This document shows, piece by piece, positions 18,586-28,025 of a stretch of 64,000 nucleotides of DNA. Within the stretch, counting starts at the first letter, position 1; every line of letters starts with the position of its first letter. The notes below the pieces were generated by a model. It saw only the letters and a list, made by a program, of their open reading frames with translations. It was not told the origin of the DNA and searched no databases. The stretch is from Streptomyces albireticuli (GTDB taxonomy: Bacteria > Actinomycetota > Actinomycetes > Streptomycetales > Streptomycetaceae): assembly GCF_021228125.1 (NCBI RefSeq), contig NZ_JAJQQS010000020.1, positions 110,988 through 174,987 of the forward strand. Reading direction: 5' to 3'. Both the position numbers and the translations under genes were made by a program.

Positions 18586-19164
18586 TCACACCACCGATGC
18601 CCGGAAAGGATCAGTGGGAATGATCTCCGCCTCGTCGAAGAGTTGCTCCAATGCCTTATGACCCTCGCGCCTGCGGAACTCGATTTCGGCGGCCGTCACA
18701 GGCAGGGTCCACAAGATGCGGGCGCGCCCGCCGGGCAGCGGACAGTGCTCAAGATCAGGTCCGTGGAGATAGGGCAGACTGATCAACAGGTGATCGCAGG
18801 TCGAGCCCGGCACCCATGGTCCACCGATCGGCATGCTGTGCTCCAGACCGAGCTGCTGCCCTCCGCAGTGGTAGTAGGCGATCATGGCTATCAGGTCGAT
18901 GAACCGCTGGTCTCGGACATGAGCGGTCATGACGAACTCGAGCCCGTGACCGTCCTTCTCCATCACGGCCCAGCACCCGGCGGTTACGTAGGCCCAACTG
19001 TCGCTGCGCGGACCGGGGCCCACAACGAGAACCCGCAGGTCGGGCACAGCCTCGCGCCGGTCCGAGCCAAGGTCGCGGACAACGACCTCCACGGAATGCC
19101 CCTCGAAGAACGCCCGGACATGTGACTCAACGGCCTCCGCGGCCAGCAGCCTCGCATCACTCAC
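18586..19164 (-). CDS. Suppressor-of-fused (SUFU) domain protein
   Basis: 192 aa. The order VEVVVRDLGSDRREAVPDLR, WAYVTAGCWAVME, GLEFVMTAHVRDQRFIDLIA, DHLLISLPYLHGPDLEHCPL and LWTLPVTAAEIEFRR is the bacterial SUFU-like domain. Such proteins are often immunity proteins of polymorphic toxins. No toxin gene is visible nearby, so it may be an orphan immunity gene. It converges with the barstar gene, another potential immunity protein, across a 274-bp gap. Confidence 0.85.
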   Translation of the reverse strand: MSDARLLAAEAVESHVRAFFEGHSVEVVVRDLGSDRREAVPDLRVLVVGPGPRSDSWAYVTAGCWAVMEKDGHGLEFVMTAHVRDQRFIDLIAMIAYYHCGGQQLGLEHSMPIGGPWVPGSTCDHLLISLPYLHGPDLEHCPLPGGRARILWTLPVTAAEIEFRRREGHKALEQLFDEAEIIPTDPFRASVV

Positions 19165-19282
19165 CGCGCGATCATGCCAGACCTCAATAACCGGCCCGAC
19201 TACTTACCCAGCGTCATGACTCGGTGGCATTCGCCCCGAAGACACGACACCGGAACATACGGGCCTGCCAGTCCGAGGCCGG

Positions 19283-19391
19283 TCATGACCGGATGCGGTA
19301 GCCCGCGCCGTCCGGCTGCTTCCCCGTGTAGTGCGTGATCCAGTCGATGTAGGACGAGACGCGGGTGTAAGCGTCGTCGTTCCCCTCCCCG
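19283..19391 (-). pseudogene. Trypsin-like serine protease, C-terminal scrap
   Basis: A 35-residue leftward frame reads DDAYTRVSSYIDWITHYTG and ends GYRIRS-stop, the closing strand and helix of secreted chymotrypsin-family proteases (VYTRVxxYxxWI). Nothing of the catalytic core remains. The surrounding 19165-19805 stretch is otherwise decayed; a rightward frame at 19485-19712 (75 aa, helical) may be a fragment of another protein, but I cannot support it. Confidence 0.55.
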
Positions 19392-19805
19392 CCTCATGTC
19401 CCGGCAACGGCGCTGGCGATTCCGACCGTCATCGGGGCGAGCCCGTTGAGCGGCCCGGCGCCATCGTGACCGTCCGCCGCCACCATGGCCGCCGACCAGG
19501 CCGAGGAGTTCGACCGTGAGGTCGAGCAGGATCTGCCTGCCGCTCTGGTCCGATGGGTCCGGGCCAGTGCCGGTGTCGGCGCGAGCCTGCCCGACGGCGC
19601 CGTACAGCGGTTCTGCGACGAGCTCGACCGCGTCGTCGCTGACCGCTTCCCTGGTGATGTCCTTGGTGTTCCTCACCGCGTTTGGGCCGTCGTGGCCCGC
19701 TACTCAGGCTGACGCGAGGCAGGCTTCCTGACGCGAACGCCGGTGGTTTGGGGGTTGTGGCACCGGAGGCGGGCGCTCCGGGGGTTGGTGTGGATGATGT
19801 GATGC

Positions 19806-21635
19806 GTGACCGATACTTCTCGCCGTGTTTTCCTCGGCGCCTTCGGCGCCCTTACCGTCTCGGCCGCGGTTGCGCCGGGCTCCGCGGCCGCTTCTCCGGT
19901 CCGCGTCGCCCCCCGCACACCCGCCACGCCCGCTACTTCGCCCGCTACTTCGCCCATTCCGGCGGTCGCACCGGCGGTCGCGTCCACGACCGGCCCGCGC
20001 TCCTCGATGACCTTCACCGGGACGCCGTACGACACAGCGGCCTTCGCCCGTGCCTCCCTCGGCGAACTGAGCGCGACGGTGCTGCCGGGCACGCCCGTGC
20101 GTACCGAGGTCCTGTACGGGCGGCAGCGGGTGGCGGTGCTGACCAAGGGGGCGCGTACGGTTCTGGTGTCCGGGCCGGAGCGGACGTTCACCGAGAACAA
20201 GCAGCCGTTCACCGACGCTTTCGTCCGGCTGGTCCCCGACCCGGCGCTCGAACCCGGCCGGCGACTGAAGCCCGGCTGGGGTAACTCGCCGGCCGGTGGC
20301 ACGTGGAGCGTGTACGGCGGGACGCCCGGCGATGCCGACTTCGCCGTTCGCAAGGGTGCGGCGACCATGCTTCTCAAGGACACGGAGGCGGGCCGCTACG
20401 CCACCTTGACCGATGACGGGATATCCGACGTCGACGTCACCTGCGAGGCCGCTTTCGACAAGGTGCCCGTGGGTAATGCTTGTTCGTTCGCGCTGCTCTT
20501 CGGCTACCGGGGCGGTGGCGCCCACTGCCGGGCGCGGCTCTCTTTCACTACGAAGGGGGAGGTCGATCTGCGCGTGGAGAAGGTGTCGGACGGCAGGACG
20601 GTAGTGCTGGCCGAGGCCGGTCCGCTCGCCACGGGGGTGCGGGCCGGTGACGCGTGGCGGATCCGGGTGCGCCGCCAGGGGGCGAAGGCGCAGATCACGG
20701 CGTGGCCGGCGGCCGGTGCGGAGCCGGCGCGGCCCACCGCCGAGGTCGAGGACGTTGGGGCCGGGTCGCGTAGCGGGCGGGTGGGTGTCCGCGGTTTCGC
20801 CTCCCCGGGCTGTACGAATCTTCCCGTCACCTTGACCGTCAGTCGTTTCGAGGTGGTCTCGGGCACGTGGGAGACGCCGCCGTCGGTCACCCATCGTGAC
20901 TGGGTGCGGCTCCTGGAGGTGCCGTTCGACGGTGAGTGGACGCCGGCCGTCGAGGCGACCGTGCGTGGCTGGGCCGGTTCGATGGCTCCGGACGTCTTGT
21001 CGTACGCGGCGATGTTCCTGCCCGGTGCCCCGCGCGTGCGGGGCGCGGACCCGCGGGTGGCAGGTGCGGACGTCCTGGGCGAGGCAGGATACGGAAAGCC
21101 CGACAGTCAGGGGCTGCTTCCCGTCGGCGCGGATTTCCACGACTACATGGAACAGCCGTGGACCTTCCCCGATGCCACGAAACGGCCGGAGGAGGGCCAG
21201 CGCGGGAAGCTGGACTGCTCGGGATACGTGCGGATGGTCTACGGCTTCCACATGGGCGTGGGCATGGTCGCCGGGAAGGACCCGGCGAAGGAGGCCCTGC
21301 CCCGCAAGTCCGGGGCGATGGTGGACTTCGCGCCCGGGGTCCGCGTGGCCCAGCGGGCGGAAGGCGGCGGTTCCGCGCCGGACCTGCGGCAGCTGCAGCC
21401 GGGCGACCTGCTCCTCTTCGACGTCAACGACAGAGAAGGAGACCCCGTGGACCCGGACGCGTACGCCGTCGACCACGTGGCCGTCTACCTCGGCCCCGAC
21501 CAAGCGGGGAAGCGGCGCTTCCTCTCCAGCCGCAAGAGCGCCGACGGCCCGACCATGGCAGACATCTCAGGTGCGTCCACCCTGGAAAGCCCAGGAATCT
21601 ACGCGGACTCCCTGCACACCATCCACCGCGTCTGA
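19806..21635 (+). CDS. Tat-exported NlpC/P60 cell-wall hydrolase-like protein
   Basis: 609 aa from a GTG at 19806. The N-terminus TSRRVFLGAFGALTVSAAVA is a twin-arginine signal. After a Pro/Ala/Thr linker (35-65), residues about 80-370 form a beta-rich region that looks like a concanavalin/LamG-type sandwich (FALLFGYRGGGAHCRARLSF). The C-terminal third has the NlpC/P60 cysteine peptidase features: KLDCSGYVRMVYG with Cys471, LQPGDLLLF, and DHVAVYLG with the His. NlpC/P60 enzymes cut peptide cross-links in peptidoglycan. It stands alone. The combination of a folded-in-cytoplasm (Tat) export route with a putative sugar-binding domain suggests a secreted wall-remodelling or killing role. Confidence 0.85.
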   Translation: MTDTSRRVFLGAFGALTVSAAVAPGSAAASPVRVAPRTPATPATSPATSPIPAVAPAVASTTGPRSSMTFTGTPYDTAAFARASLGELSATVLPGTPVRTEVLYGRQRVAVLTKGARTVLVSGPERTFTENKQPFTDAFVRLVPDPALEPGRRLKPGWGNSPAGGTWSVYGGTPGDADFAVRKGAATMLLKDTEAGRYATLTDDGISDVDVTCEAAFDKVPVGNACSFALLFGYRGGGAHCRARLSFTTKGEVDLRVEKVSDGRTVVLAEAGPLATGVRAGDAWRIRVRRQGAKAQITAWPAAGAEPARPTAEVEDVGAGSRSGRVGVRGFASPGCTNLPVTLTVSRFEVVSGTWETPPSVTHRDWVRLLEVPFDGEWTPAVEATVRGWAGSMAPDVLSYAAMFLPGAPRVRGADPRVAGADVLGEAGYGKPDSQGLLPVGADFHDYMEQPWTFPDATKRPEEGQRGKLDCSGYVRMVYGFHMGVGMVAGKDPAKEALPRKSGAMVDFAPGVRVAQRAEGGGSAPDLRQLQPGDLLLFDVNDREGDPVDPDAYAVDHVAVYLGPDQAGKRRFLSSRKSADGPTMADISGASTLESPGIYADSLHTIHRV

Positions 21636-22456
21636 AAGAGCGATTGGTCCGCTGATTCGCGTTTGGTCTCATAGCGTGGGTCCCACGCCCAGTTCGGGGT
21701 GGATTCGTTGACGAGTCGGCGGGTCATGAGGTCGACCAGCCTCCCTGCTCCAGCAGGTGGAGCGGGCCACCGAGCTGCGCAACCGTCAGCTGAGCGAGAC
21801 CGCCGGGAACTCGTGGTGACCGACGACGCCGACCACCCGTTACGGGCCGCGTTCGCCCTGCTCGCCCTCGGGCTCGTGGGCTCGGCCGTGGCGCTGCACC
21901 AGCGGGCCGGCGCGTTACCCGACTCCGTGGAGCTGTCCGGCGTCGGCCTCTCCAGGCCCGCGCTACATCAGGTCCGCGAGGCCGCCAAGAAGCGCGGGCC
22001 GGCGCCCCGCGTGCCGTCGCCGTCAGCGCGTCGTGCGGCGCGACGGATGGGAGCCGCCCCGGTGCGCCGCCGTGCTCCAGGGCCTGATCACCGGGCCCCG
22101 AAGCACCGCACGTGACGGTTCCGGGCGCTCCGTCGTTGTTGGACGTGAGGCCTTCTGCTTCGGTACGGGCCCCGGCCATGAACCGGAGCTCCTGCGGACG
22201 AGGGCAGGTTCACGGCCGTGAGTGCACACGGTGCCCGCCCTTCGGAATGGAACCCCCGGGGACGGGCCTCATGCGTGGCCGACGCGGGGCACCTGTGCGA
22301 AGGCGCGTGCCGAACCCGTCGCGCAGTCGGCTATCGACGTTCTGGCCGCGCTGGTAGCCCTGGGTGACGGGGGGCGACCTGACAGATGATCTTGTTTCCG
22401 TGCTGGCCGGCGGGCGCTCCAGACCAGCGAGGTGGGTTCCAGGAAGCTGGACTTGG
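21636..22456. other. Decayed stretch with copy 2 of the duplicated unit
   Basis: No intact gene. Besides the repeat copy, a rightward frame near 22285-22388 (CAKARAEPVAQSAIDVLAAL, ending at a stop) looks like the tail of some protein, but I cannot name it. Confidence 0.45.
21743..21930 (+). repeat. Duplicated two-gene remnant, copy 2
   Basis: Counterpart of 16712-16899. Here the first frame is intact at its end (LLQQVERATELRNRQLSETA followed by GNSW-stop) and the next frame starts by a GTGA overlap (VTDDADHPLRAAFALLALGL). The pair was therefore once a translationally coupled two-gene unit. Confidence 0.7.
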
Positions 22457-24694
22457 CTACGGGCGGGGGTGGGTGTGGAGCCAGTCCTGTAGTTCTTGGT
22501 GGCGGAACTGGTAGGCGAGGCCGGAGACGCGGAGCAGGCCTGCTTGGTAGGCCCAGTGGAGGAAGGTGCCGAGTCGCCAGGGCAGGCGGCCTCGGGAGCA
22601 GCAGAGGAAGACCAGGTAGCGGCGGCCGGCCCCGGTTCCGAAGTACAGCCCGGTTGCTGTGCAGATCACGAGTCCAGGCGCGAGCAGGACCCCGAGCTGG
22701 GCCAGGGGGAGGCCGGCGAACGCGTTGAGGATCAGTGCCATGAGGAAGGCCCCTTGCCCGATCACGAGGCTGGCCAGGAGGTCGTTGCGTACGGGGGAGC
22801 GGGGGTCGGTGGGGGGTGCCTCGCTGAGCTGGGCGTCCATGAGCCAGCCCAGGATCCCGATGAGGAGTCCGATGCCGATGGCTGTCCATCCGCCGGCGGA
22901 GAAGATGCCCACGGTCCAGGCCGCGAGGCCGAGTCCGAATCCGTAGTGGACGGCTTTGCTCCAGTCTGAGGTGATCCTTCCTGTGATCACGACGGCGGCC
23001 CCGATGGCGAGGGCGCCGGGCCAGCCCCAGAGCTCGGCGACCTGCTGGGCCACGAAGGTGAAGACGAGCCCGAACGCCACACTGGCCGCGAGACCCTGCC
23101 AGGCGGCACGGCTGCGCAGACGGGGAATCCGGGGCTTTGCCGGTGCGGACACGCGGGACCTTCCCGCCTGCCAGGTGAACCACAGGGCTATGCATCCCGC
23201 GACGATGACGGCGGGCCACGGGATCGGCGAAGGGCCTGCGAGGAGCGGCGGGAGCACGGCGGCGAAGGTCAGGCTGAGCAGGGCGGCGGAGAAGACGTCG
23301 GCGGTACGGACGCGGCGGGTGCCGGCCATCGGCCACAGTTCGTGGAGGACGAGGTCGGTCGCGGACACGGTGCCGCGGGATGTGGTGGCCAGGTGGGTGG
23401 CGAGTGCGGCCAGCCAGTGGTGGGTGCGCTCGGGCCGGTAGCGGTGGGGACGGGTGGGGTGCTGGCTGATCGCCGCCGGCAGGTAGAGGGCCAGGAGGTG
23501 GTCGCGGACGCTCTCGGGGGAGGTGAGGACGAGCAGTCGGCCAGGGTCGCGGAGGTAGGCGTGGGTGTCAGGGTCGCGTTCTTCGTAGGCGGTGACGGCT
23601 AGGTTGAGCCTCCAGGGGGTGCTCAGGGCGTCGGTCAGGACGCAGCCGGGTGTGGTGGTCAACGCCTCCAGGACAGGGGCCCACCGGTGGGGGTTCGTGC
23701 AGCGGGCGGTGAGATAGGTCGTGGCCTGCCCGGGCGTGACAGGCTGGATTTCGACGCGGGCGGCCTCCCGCATCCGCAGGTCCACGGCCGCGAGGTCGGT
23801 GTACTGGGCGGTGCGGCAGGTGAGGATGACCGGGGCGCTGCCGGTGGGGTCCTGGTAGGTGTTGAGCTGCGCCAGTGCGCGGGTGGCGCGTCGTTGGCCG
23901 AGGGGTGTGGTGGGGGTGTCCATCTCGTCGAGTCCGTCCAGGACCGGCAGGATCTTGTGTTCCTCCACCAGCTGCCGGGCGTCGGCGGCGGTGATGCCGC
24001 GGTCGCGGAATTGGTCGTGGACCTGTTCGGCGAGCCAGTCCCGCAGCGGTCGGCCGGTGTCCCAGCCGGCCAGGGAGAAGCGGACCGGGACCGGGTCGGT
24101 GTTACTTCGGCCGGGGTGGGTCAGCAGGCCGAGCAGGAGGTCGAGGGCGAGCAGGGTCTTGCCGGCCCCGGGCTGACCGGTGATCACCAGCCGGGCCGGA
24201 CGCAGTTGCCGGTAGTAGCCGACGATCCCGGCCAGGTGGCCCTCGGGAGCAGCCCCGGCGGCGTTGTTGGCGGGTTCTCGCCGGTGGGTGAAGGCCAGGT
24301 CGATGCGGTGGGTGCCCGGGCCCAGAAGCTGAGCGCGCTGCCCTGCCTCGGCCGCGGCCACCACACCAGCCAGCCTCGCTGCCAGGGCGCCCACGCCCGC
24401 TTCCGCCTCCGCCCGCTCGGAACGGTAGGTGGCCCAGCTGAGGTAAGCGGCGGGTGCGGCGAGCACCAAGGCGATGGCGGTCTTCGCCAGCCGCTCCACC
24501 TGAAAGTGCTTCGACAGCAGCAACGCCAGTCCGGCGGCCACAGCCAGCAGGAAAAAGTAGATCAACGCTGCCCGACGTGCACGCCCCGGCGCCCCCATGA
24601 GGAGCACCTTCCCGACCCCGGCCACCAACCCACACAGCGCCTTGCAGCACGCGACAGCGCACAGGCGCACAACACTCGTGATCTCCCAGACCAC
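22457..24694 (-). CDS. NACHT-domain STAND ATPase with multi-span membrane tail
   Basis: 745 aa from a GTG at 24694 with GGAGG 11 bases upstream; an ATG four bases earlier is out of frame. Two N-terminal membrane segments (about 43-60 and 70-90) precede a NACHT nucleotide-binding domain: Walker A GQPGAGKTLLALDLL with Lys179, Walker B ILPVLDGLDEM, LTCRTAQY sensor region and a winged-helix part to about 480. From about 490 to 690 there are six or more hydrophobic helices, then a short soluble end. NACHT proteins with membrane segments are known from Streptomyces. Relatives elsewhere act as phage-sensing immune ATPases, but this one lacks a recognisable effector other than the membrane part itself, which could be the effector. 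Confidence 0.88.
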   Translation of the reverse strand: MVWEITSVVRLCAVACCKALCGLVAGVGKVLLMGAPGRARRAALIYFFLLAVAAGLALLLSKHFQVERLAKTAIALVLAAPAAYLSWATYRSERAEAEAGVGALAARLAGVVAAAEAGQRAQLLGPGTHRIDLAFTHRREPANNAAGAAPEGHLAGIVGYYRQLRPARLVITGQPGAGKTLLALDLLLGLLTHPGRSNTDPVPVRFSLAGWDTGRPLRDWLAEQVHDQFRDRGITAADARQLVEEHKILPVLDGLDEMDTPTTPLGQRRATRALAQLNTYQDPTGSAPVILTCRTAQYTDLAAVDLRMREAARVEIQPVTPGQATTYLTARCTNPHRWAPVLEALTTTPGCVLTDALSTPWRLNLAVTAYEERDPDTHAYLRDPGRLLVLTSPESVRDHLLALYLPAAISQHPTRPHRYRPERTHHWLAALATHLATTSRGTVSATDLVLHELWPMAGTRRVRTADVFSAALLSLTFAAVLPPLLAGPSPIPWPAVIVAGCIALWFTWQAGRSRVSAPAKPRIPRLRSRAAWQGLAASVAFGLVFTFVAQQVAELWGWPGALAIGAAVVITGRITSDWSKAVHYGFGLGLAAWTVGIFSAGGWTAIGIGLLIGILGWLMDAQLSEAPPTDPRSPVRNDLLASLVIGQGAFLMALILNAFAGLPLAQLGVLLAPGLVICTATGLYFGTGAGRRYLVFLCCSRGRLPWRLGTFLHWAYQAGLLRVSGLAYQFRHQELQDWLHTHPRP

Positions 24695-25173
24695 TCATGG
24701 CCCCGCCTCCCTCGCCCGCGCCCAGGAGTGCGGCTACCAGGGTCAGAACGGTCTCCTGGGTGTACGGCCGTGCCGGGCCAGTTCCACGAGGGAGAGCGTG
24801 GAGGCCCGGGCTTCGGTGCCTGCCTCGTCAAACCTGGTACATCTTCCAAAGGTGGGCAGCCCCTCCCCTATAGGCTGAGCCCTCCAGATGAGAGCCGGAG
24901 GGCTTCGTGTACCTCTTGGCTGTGGGGCTCAGCCGCAGGCCCTGTGTCAGCTACCGCTCTGATGTTGAGGAGTCCGCCGGAGCGGGGGCCAGCCGCCGGG
25001 CCCACTCTCCGTGCGCTGCGCCTCCTCGCCGGCTTCAAGCGCGGTCGGTTGCCCCCCTCTTGAGTGATCCACTCGGCCTTGCAGGCTAAAGCTTGTCTCG
25101 TGACGCCGTGATCAGTGGCTGAGTCGAACGCATGACCACGGCGCTACTAAAGCCGCTGCCCGCGACACACGGC
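24695..25173. other. Gene-free stretch between NACHT and TIG genes
   Basis: No supported gene. It contains a hairpin with arms AGCCCTCC and GGAGGGCT at 24878-24904 (loop 11). The promoter of the NACHT gene should lie in its left part. Confidence 0.4.
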
Positions 25174-25437
25174 TTACACGTACGTGAACTCCACGGCGTT
25201 GCTCTGCTCGTCACCATTCACGGCAACAACCTGGATCGTTCCCTCTCCCTCAGGAACCGTGAAATAGATCTCGGCCTCGCCGGGCTTTGAGCCGCCGCCC
25301 TCCCATTGGCCCTCCTCCCATTCTTCCTCTCCCCAGCGCAGCGCCTGGGCACGGAGCAACGTTCCAGTCAGAGTGACCTGGTCACCCTGCTTCCCTTGTG
25401 CCGGGTCAATGCTGTCGATCTGCAAGCTCATCGTCAT
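25174..25437 (-). CDS. Small IPT/TIG-like domain protein
   Basis: 87 aa; ATG at 25437 (a second ATG two codons later) after an AAAAGG site. The opening IDSIDPAQGKQGDQVTLTGT and the closing IQVVAVNGDEQSNAVEFTYV are the first and last strands of an immunoglobulin-like TIG/IPT fold. The middle is acidic, with a run of Glu/Trp/Gly. It has no signal peptide, so it may be cytoplasmic, or a free-standing domain derived from a larger surface protein. No operon partner. Confidence 0.65.
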   Translation of the reverse strand: MTMSLQIDSIDPAQGKQGDQVTLTGTLLRAQALRWGEEEWEEGQWEGGGSKPGEAEIYFTVPEGEGTIQVVAVNGDEQSNAVEFTYV

Positions 25438-26150
25438 CACCTTTTCGCTTCGTGGTCCGGCGCTGTCCGGGCACTCATCCCGGCCAGGCGCCTCGTCCAC
25501 CCCTGCGGGTGACCCGGTGCGGCGGCCTGCAATCGCTTCCCGCGCCAGGTTCACTCGAATGTTGTCAGAGGCCTTGGCCGTAAGGGCTAAACAGCCCGGT
25601 CATGGGCTACGTTGCCTTTTCCGTGAGCACTGCCTTGATGGCCTGCTTGTCAGGTGGAGCCTGCCCAGGGTGGGAAAGGGCAGAGCGCGGGGACCGGCAT
25701 CACCCCACTGAACCCCGCCTGATCACGTTCCTGCGGACCTCAATGGCCGTTTCCACTGGAAACGGCACAGCCCGGGTCGGCAGGCAGAGCGACCCGGCTG
25801 GACGATTCCGTGGACGGCGCGGTCAAGGCGTCTGTGCGGAGGGCGCGGGGTGGTGGGGAGTTCCTGCGGGGTGAGGCTTGTGGGTGGCCAGTTGGTCTTC
25901 CTCGCTCGCGGCTACCTGACGGGAAGTCAACTGGTGAGGCGGTCTCGCCGATGGCGTTGGCGTGCGGGTGCTTCATCACGGGACAGCACGTGTAAAACAG
26001 TGGGCTGGCTCGGCAGTCAGCCTGAGCGAGTCGGCGTGCGGTGCTCTGTTGGCTATAGGCAGCGCTGTACGCCCGTTTGGCGTCCCGTCAACACAGGTGG
26101 CCCCGGTCCCTCGATCTGAGGGATCAGGGCCGCCGGTGGCCGTTCTGGGG
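25438..26150. other. Gene-free stretch
   Basis: About 700 bp with no frame that looks like a real protein and no structured RNA that I recognise. GC drops locally. I see nothing else. Confidence 0.35.
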
Positions 26151-26960
26151 TCACGCGGCGCGGTGGGAGGCCCAGCGTCGGGCGGCGTCGAGCGTGCGCT
26201 GCGTCCAAGGGTCAGGTTCTGGGCCCGCGATCTCTTCCCACATGTTCGCGTTGGCGTGAGCGAACGCGTTGATGCCGTGGCGGGGGGCGGTGACCCACGA
26301 AGGGATACGGGCCGCCCATTGCTCTGCGTTCTCCGGGGGGTGTTCGCCGGCGGCGACAAGCCAGATGACCCAGTACCCGGCGTCGAGCCATGGCGCGCCG
26401 CGGGTGGCCCATCCCCAGTCGACGAGCAGGGCCTGCTCGTCCACGATGACGTTCTCGTTGTTCAGGTCGGTGTGGAGCAGAGCGGGGCCGGCGAAGAGCT
26501 CGGCGTGCGATGGATGGGCGACGTAGGCGTGCAGTCGCTACTCGGCGCGGCGTAGCTCGATGTCAGGGCAGGGTGTTTCGCCGAGGCGGCGCAGGAAGTC
26601 GGCGACCTTGGGTAGGTCGGGGGAGGTGGGGGAGTAGTCGGCGTGGTGGCCGTCGAGGGCCTCAAAGGCGATCAGACCCCATCCTTCGGTTTCTGCGCCA
26701 GAGGAGGGCGGGCGCGATGCCGGGGAGGTGGGGGCGATCTGGGCCTCGCGTTGCTGTGTCCATGCCCAGTTGTGGAGGCCGGTGCATGCCGCCATCGTGG
26801 CGTCCGCGCGCAGCGGTACCCCGACGAGGTACAGGCGACGGCGACCGGCCTCGCTGGGCGCATCGCCTGGGTGTGGGAGGAGGCGGGCAGGTCGTACGCC
26901 CACGCCCGGTGTCCGTAGCCATCCGGCATCCATGTGCCGGGCGGGACTGCGGTCATACTC
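26151..26960 (-). pseudogene. Aminoglycoside phosphotransferase (APH)-family protein, decayed
   Basis: The frame carries the kinase-like APH core: WAWTQQREAQ, GWGLIAFEALDGHHADYSPT, SPDLPKVADFLRRLG, then the catalytic loop LHTDLNNENVIV and metal site LLVDWGWATRG. The codon between the N- and C-lobes at 26538-26540 is TAG where the family usually has Gln (CAG to TAG). Around 26690-26750 the frame slips twice (SPGIAPALLWR is in another frame), net minus three bases. The family phosphorylates small hydroxyl compounds; no resistance claim can be made. The upstream end merges with phage-like sequence, so the start is lost. Confidence 0.75.
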
Positions 26961-27151
26961 GGGAGCTGTGACGCGGGCACCTTTCCCTCTGGGCCGAGGG
27001 TGGCGACGACCGGGCCGCCGAGGATCACGTCGGCCTCGGGAAAGGTGAGCTGGGACTGAAAGCGGAAGGTCACGGATCCGGCGAGCGGTTGACCTGCGAG
27101 ACTGAGGAACCGGCCGCGGACCGTGACCGTGGGTATGGACGGGGGGAGCAC
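26960..27151 (-). pseudogene. Phage-like hypothetical protein (truncated)
   Basis: From a GTG at 27151 with AGAAGGGC upstream: LPPSIPTVTVRGRFLSLAG, VTFRFQSQLTFPEADVILGG, VVATLGPEGKVPASQLPSM. The alternating strands resemble small beta-rich proteins that I know from Streptomyces phage and prophage structural regions. It starts 12 bases after the previous gene. After about residue 65 the sequence runs without a stop into the APH remnant, so the end was replaced by recombination. Confidence 0.5.
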
Positions 27152-27162
27152 AAAGCGCCCTT

Positions 27163-27791
27163 CTACTTGGTAGGGGTGCGCATGCCGTAGAGCATGCGCA
27201 CGGAGCAGCTGGCGACCCGTCCCTCGGCGGTCGCACGCCCCTGCACCTGGATCTCGACAATCTCGCTGAACTTGAAGTCCGGTAGCGCCTCGCGGAGTTC
27301 GAGGACGGTGCCCGGTTTCGACTTGGGGCCGACCTGTGTCCCGTTGACCAGGAGCCGTACCTGCGTGGACCCGCTGAACACGGGGATGTACGCGTAGATG
27401 CCGGGGTGCTGCGCGAACGCGTGCCCGCGGTACAGGGTCGTCCACGAGGTGGACGTCGTCTGTGCCCACGCGAGGGTGTCCTCGGGGGTGAGCGAGAGGT
27501 AGGGGATGTACGGGCGGGCGAGGCCGCCGAGGGCGTCCTCGGAAAGAGGGTGTTCTCTTCGCGGTCCCACATCTCGATGGACTGCCGCGGCTGCTGCTCC
27601 GGTCTGGCTGCCCATACGGCCATGGCGACGGACCCGTCGTCACGGCTGAGGGTCAACCCCATCTGGTTCCGCCCGTCGGGGCGGGCGGGGCCCATGTCGC
27701 CGGCGTAGAAGGTGGTGGGCCCGTTCGGGGCGGCGACTTTCAGGCTTCCGCCCTCGCCGATGCTGACCTGTCCGCGGGTGATCTGTGTCAT
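27163..27791 (-). pseudogene. Hypothetical (phage-like) protein, frameshifted
   Basis: ATG at 27791 overlaps the stop of an upstream remnant. The first half, MTQITRGQVSIGEGGSLKVA to IEMWDREENTLF, is in one frame. The second half, GLARPYIPYLSLTPEDTLAW to VASCSVRMLYGMRTPTK, is in another; the one-base switch is near 27540. The whole would be about 208 aa and beta-rich, with a VRLLVNGTQVG strand. I cannot name the family. Position between two small phage-like frames suggests a prophage or tail-like gene set. Confidence 0.55.
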
Positions 27792-27937
27792 GGCCGGTCG
27801 CATCTGGGCGCGGCCGGAAAGGCGTTCTCCGCGTTCTTCGCTGCCACGGTGGCGATCAGCAAAGCCCACGAGATGGGGATCCAGCCGCCCGAGCCCGCCT
27901 CGACGGTGAGTAGGGGGTACTGCCCGGTGTGATCCGT
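27788..27937 (-). pseudogene. C-terminal fragment of an upstream phage-like gene
   Basis: A leftward frame reads TGQYPLLTVEAGSGGWIPIS, WALLIATVAAKNAENAF and ends at a TGA (27788-27790) that overlaps the next ATG. The 4-base overlap and the Trp/Gly-rich sequence support a genuine gene end. Its front part is missing; the break lies just downstream of the diiron enzyme gene. Confidence 0.4.
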
Positions 27938-28025
27938 CTGCTGGATGGGCCCATGATGCTGCGTCGACGCTGCCCCAGGACGCTGACAGTGGGCGGCGCA
28001 GTGATGGTGCTGGTCGTCGCGGCAC

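Noticed and set aside
19485..19712. Rightward 75-codon frame
   Set aside because: Helical and plausible, but no ribosome site and it lies in decayed DNA; mentioned only under the protease scrap.
26000..26150. tRNA or structured RNA in the gap before the APH remnant
   Set aside because: No T-loop GTTCGA-type sequence or acceptor pairing found.
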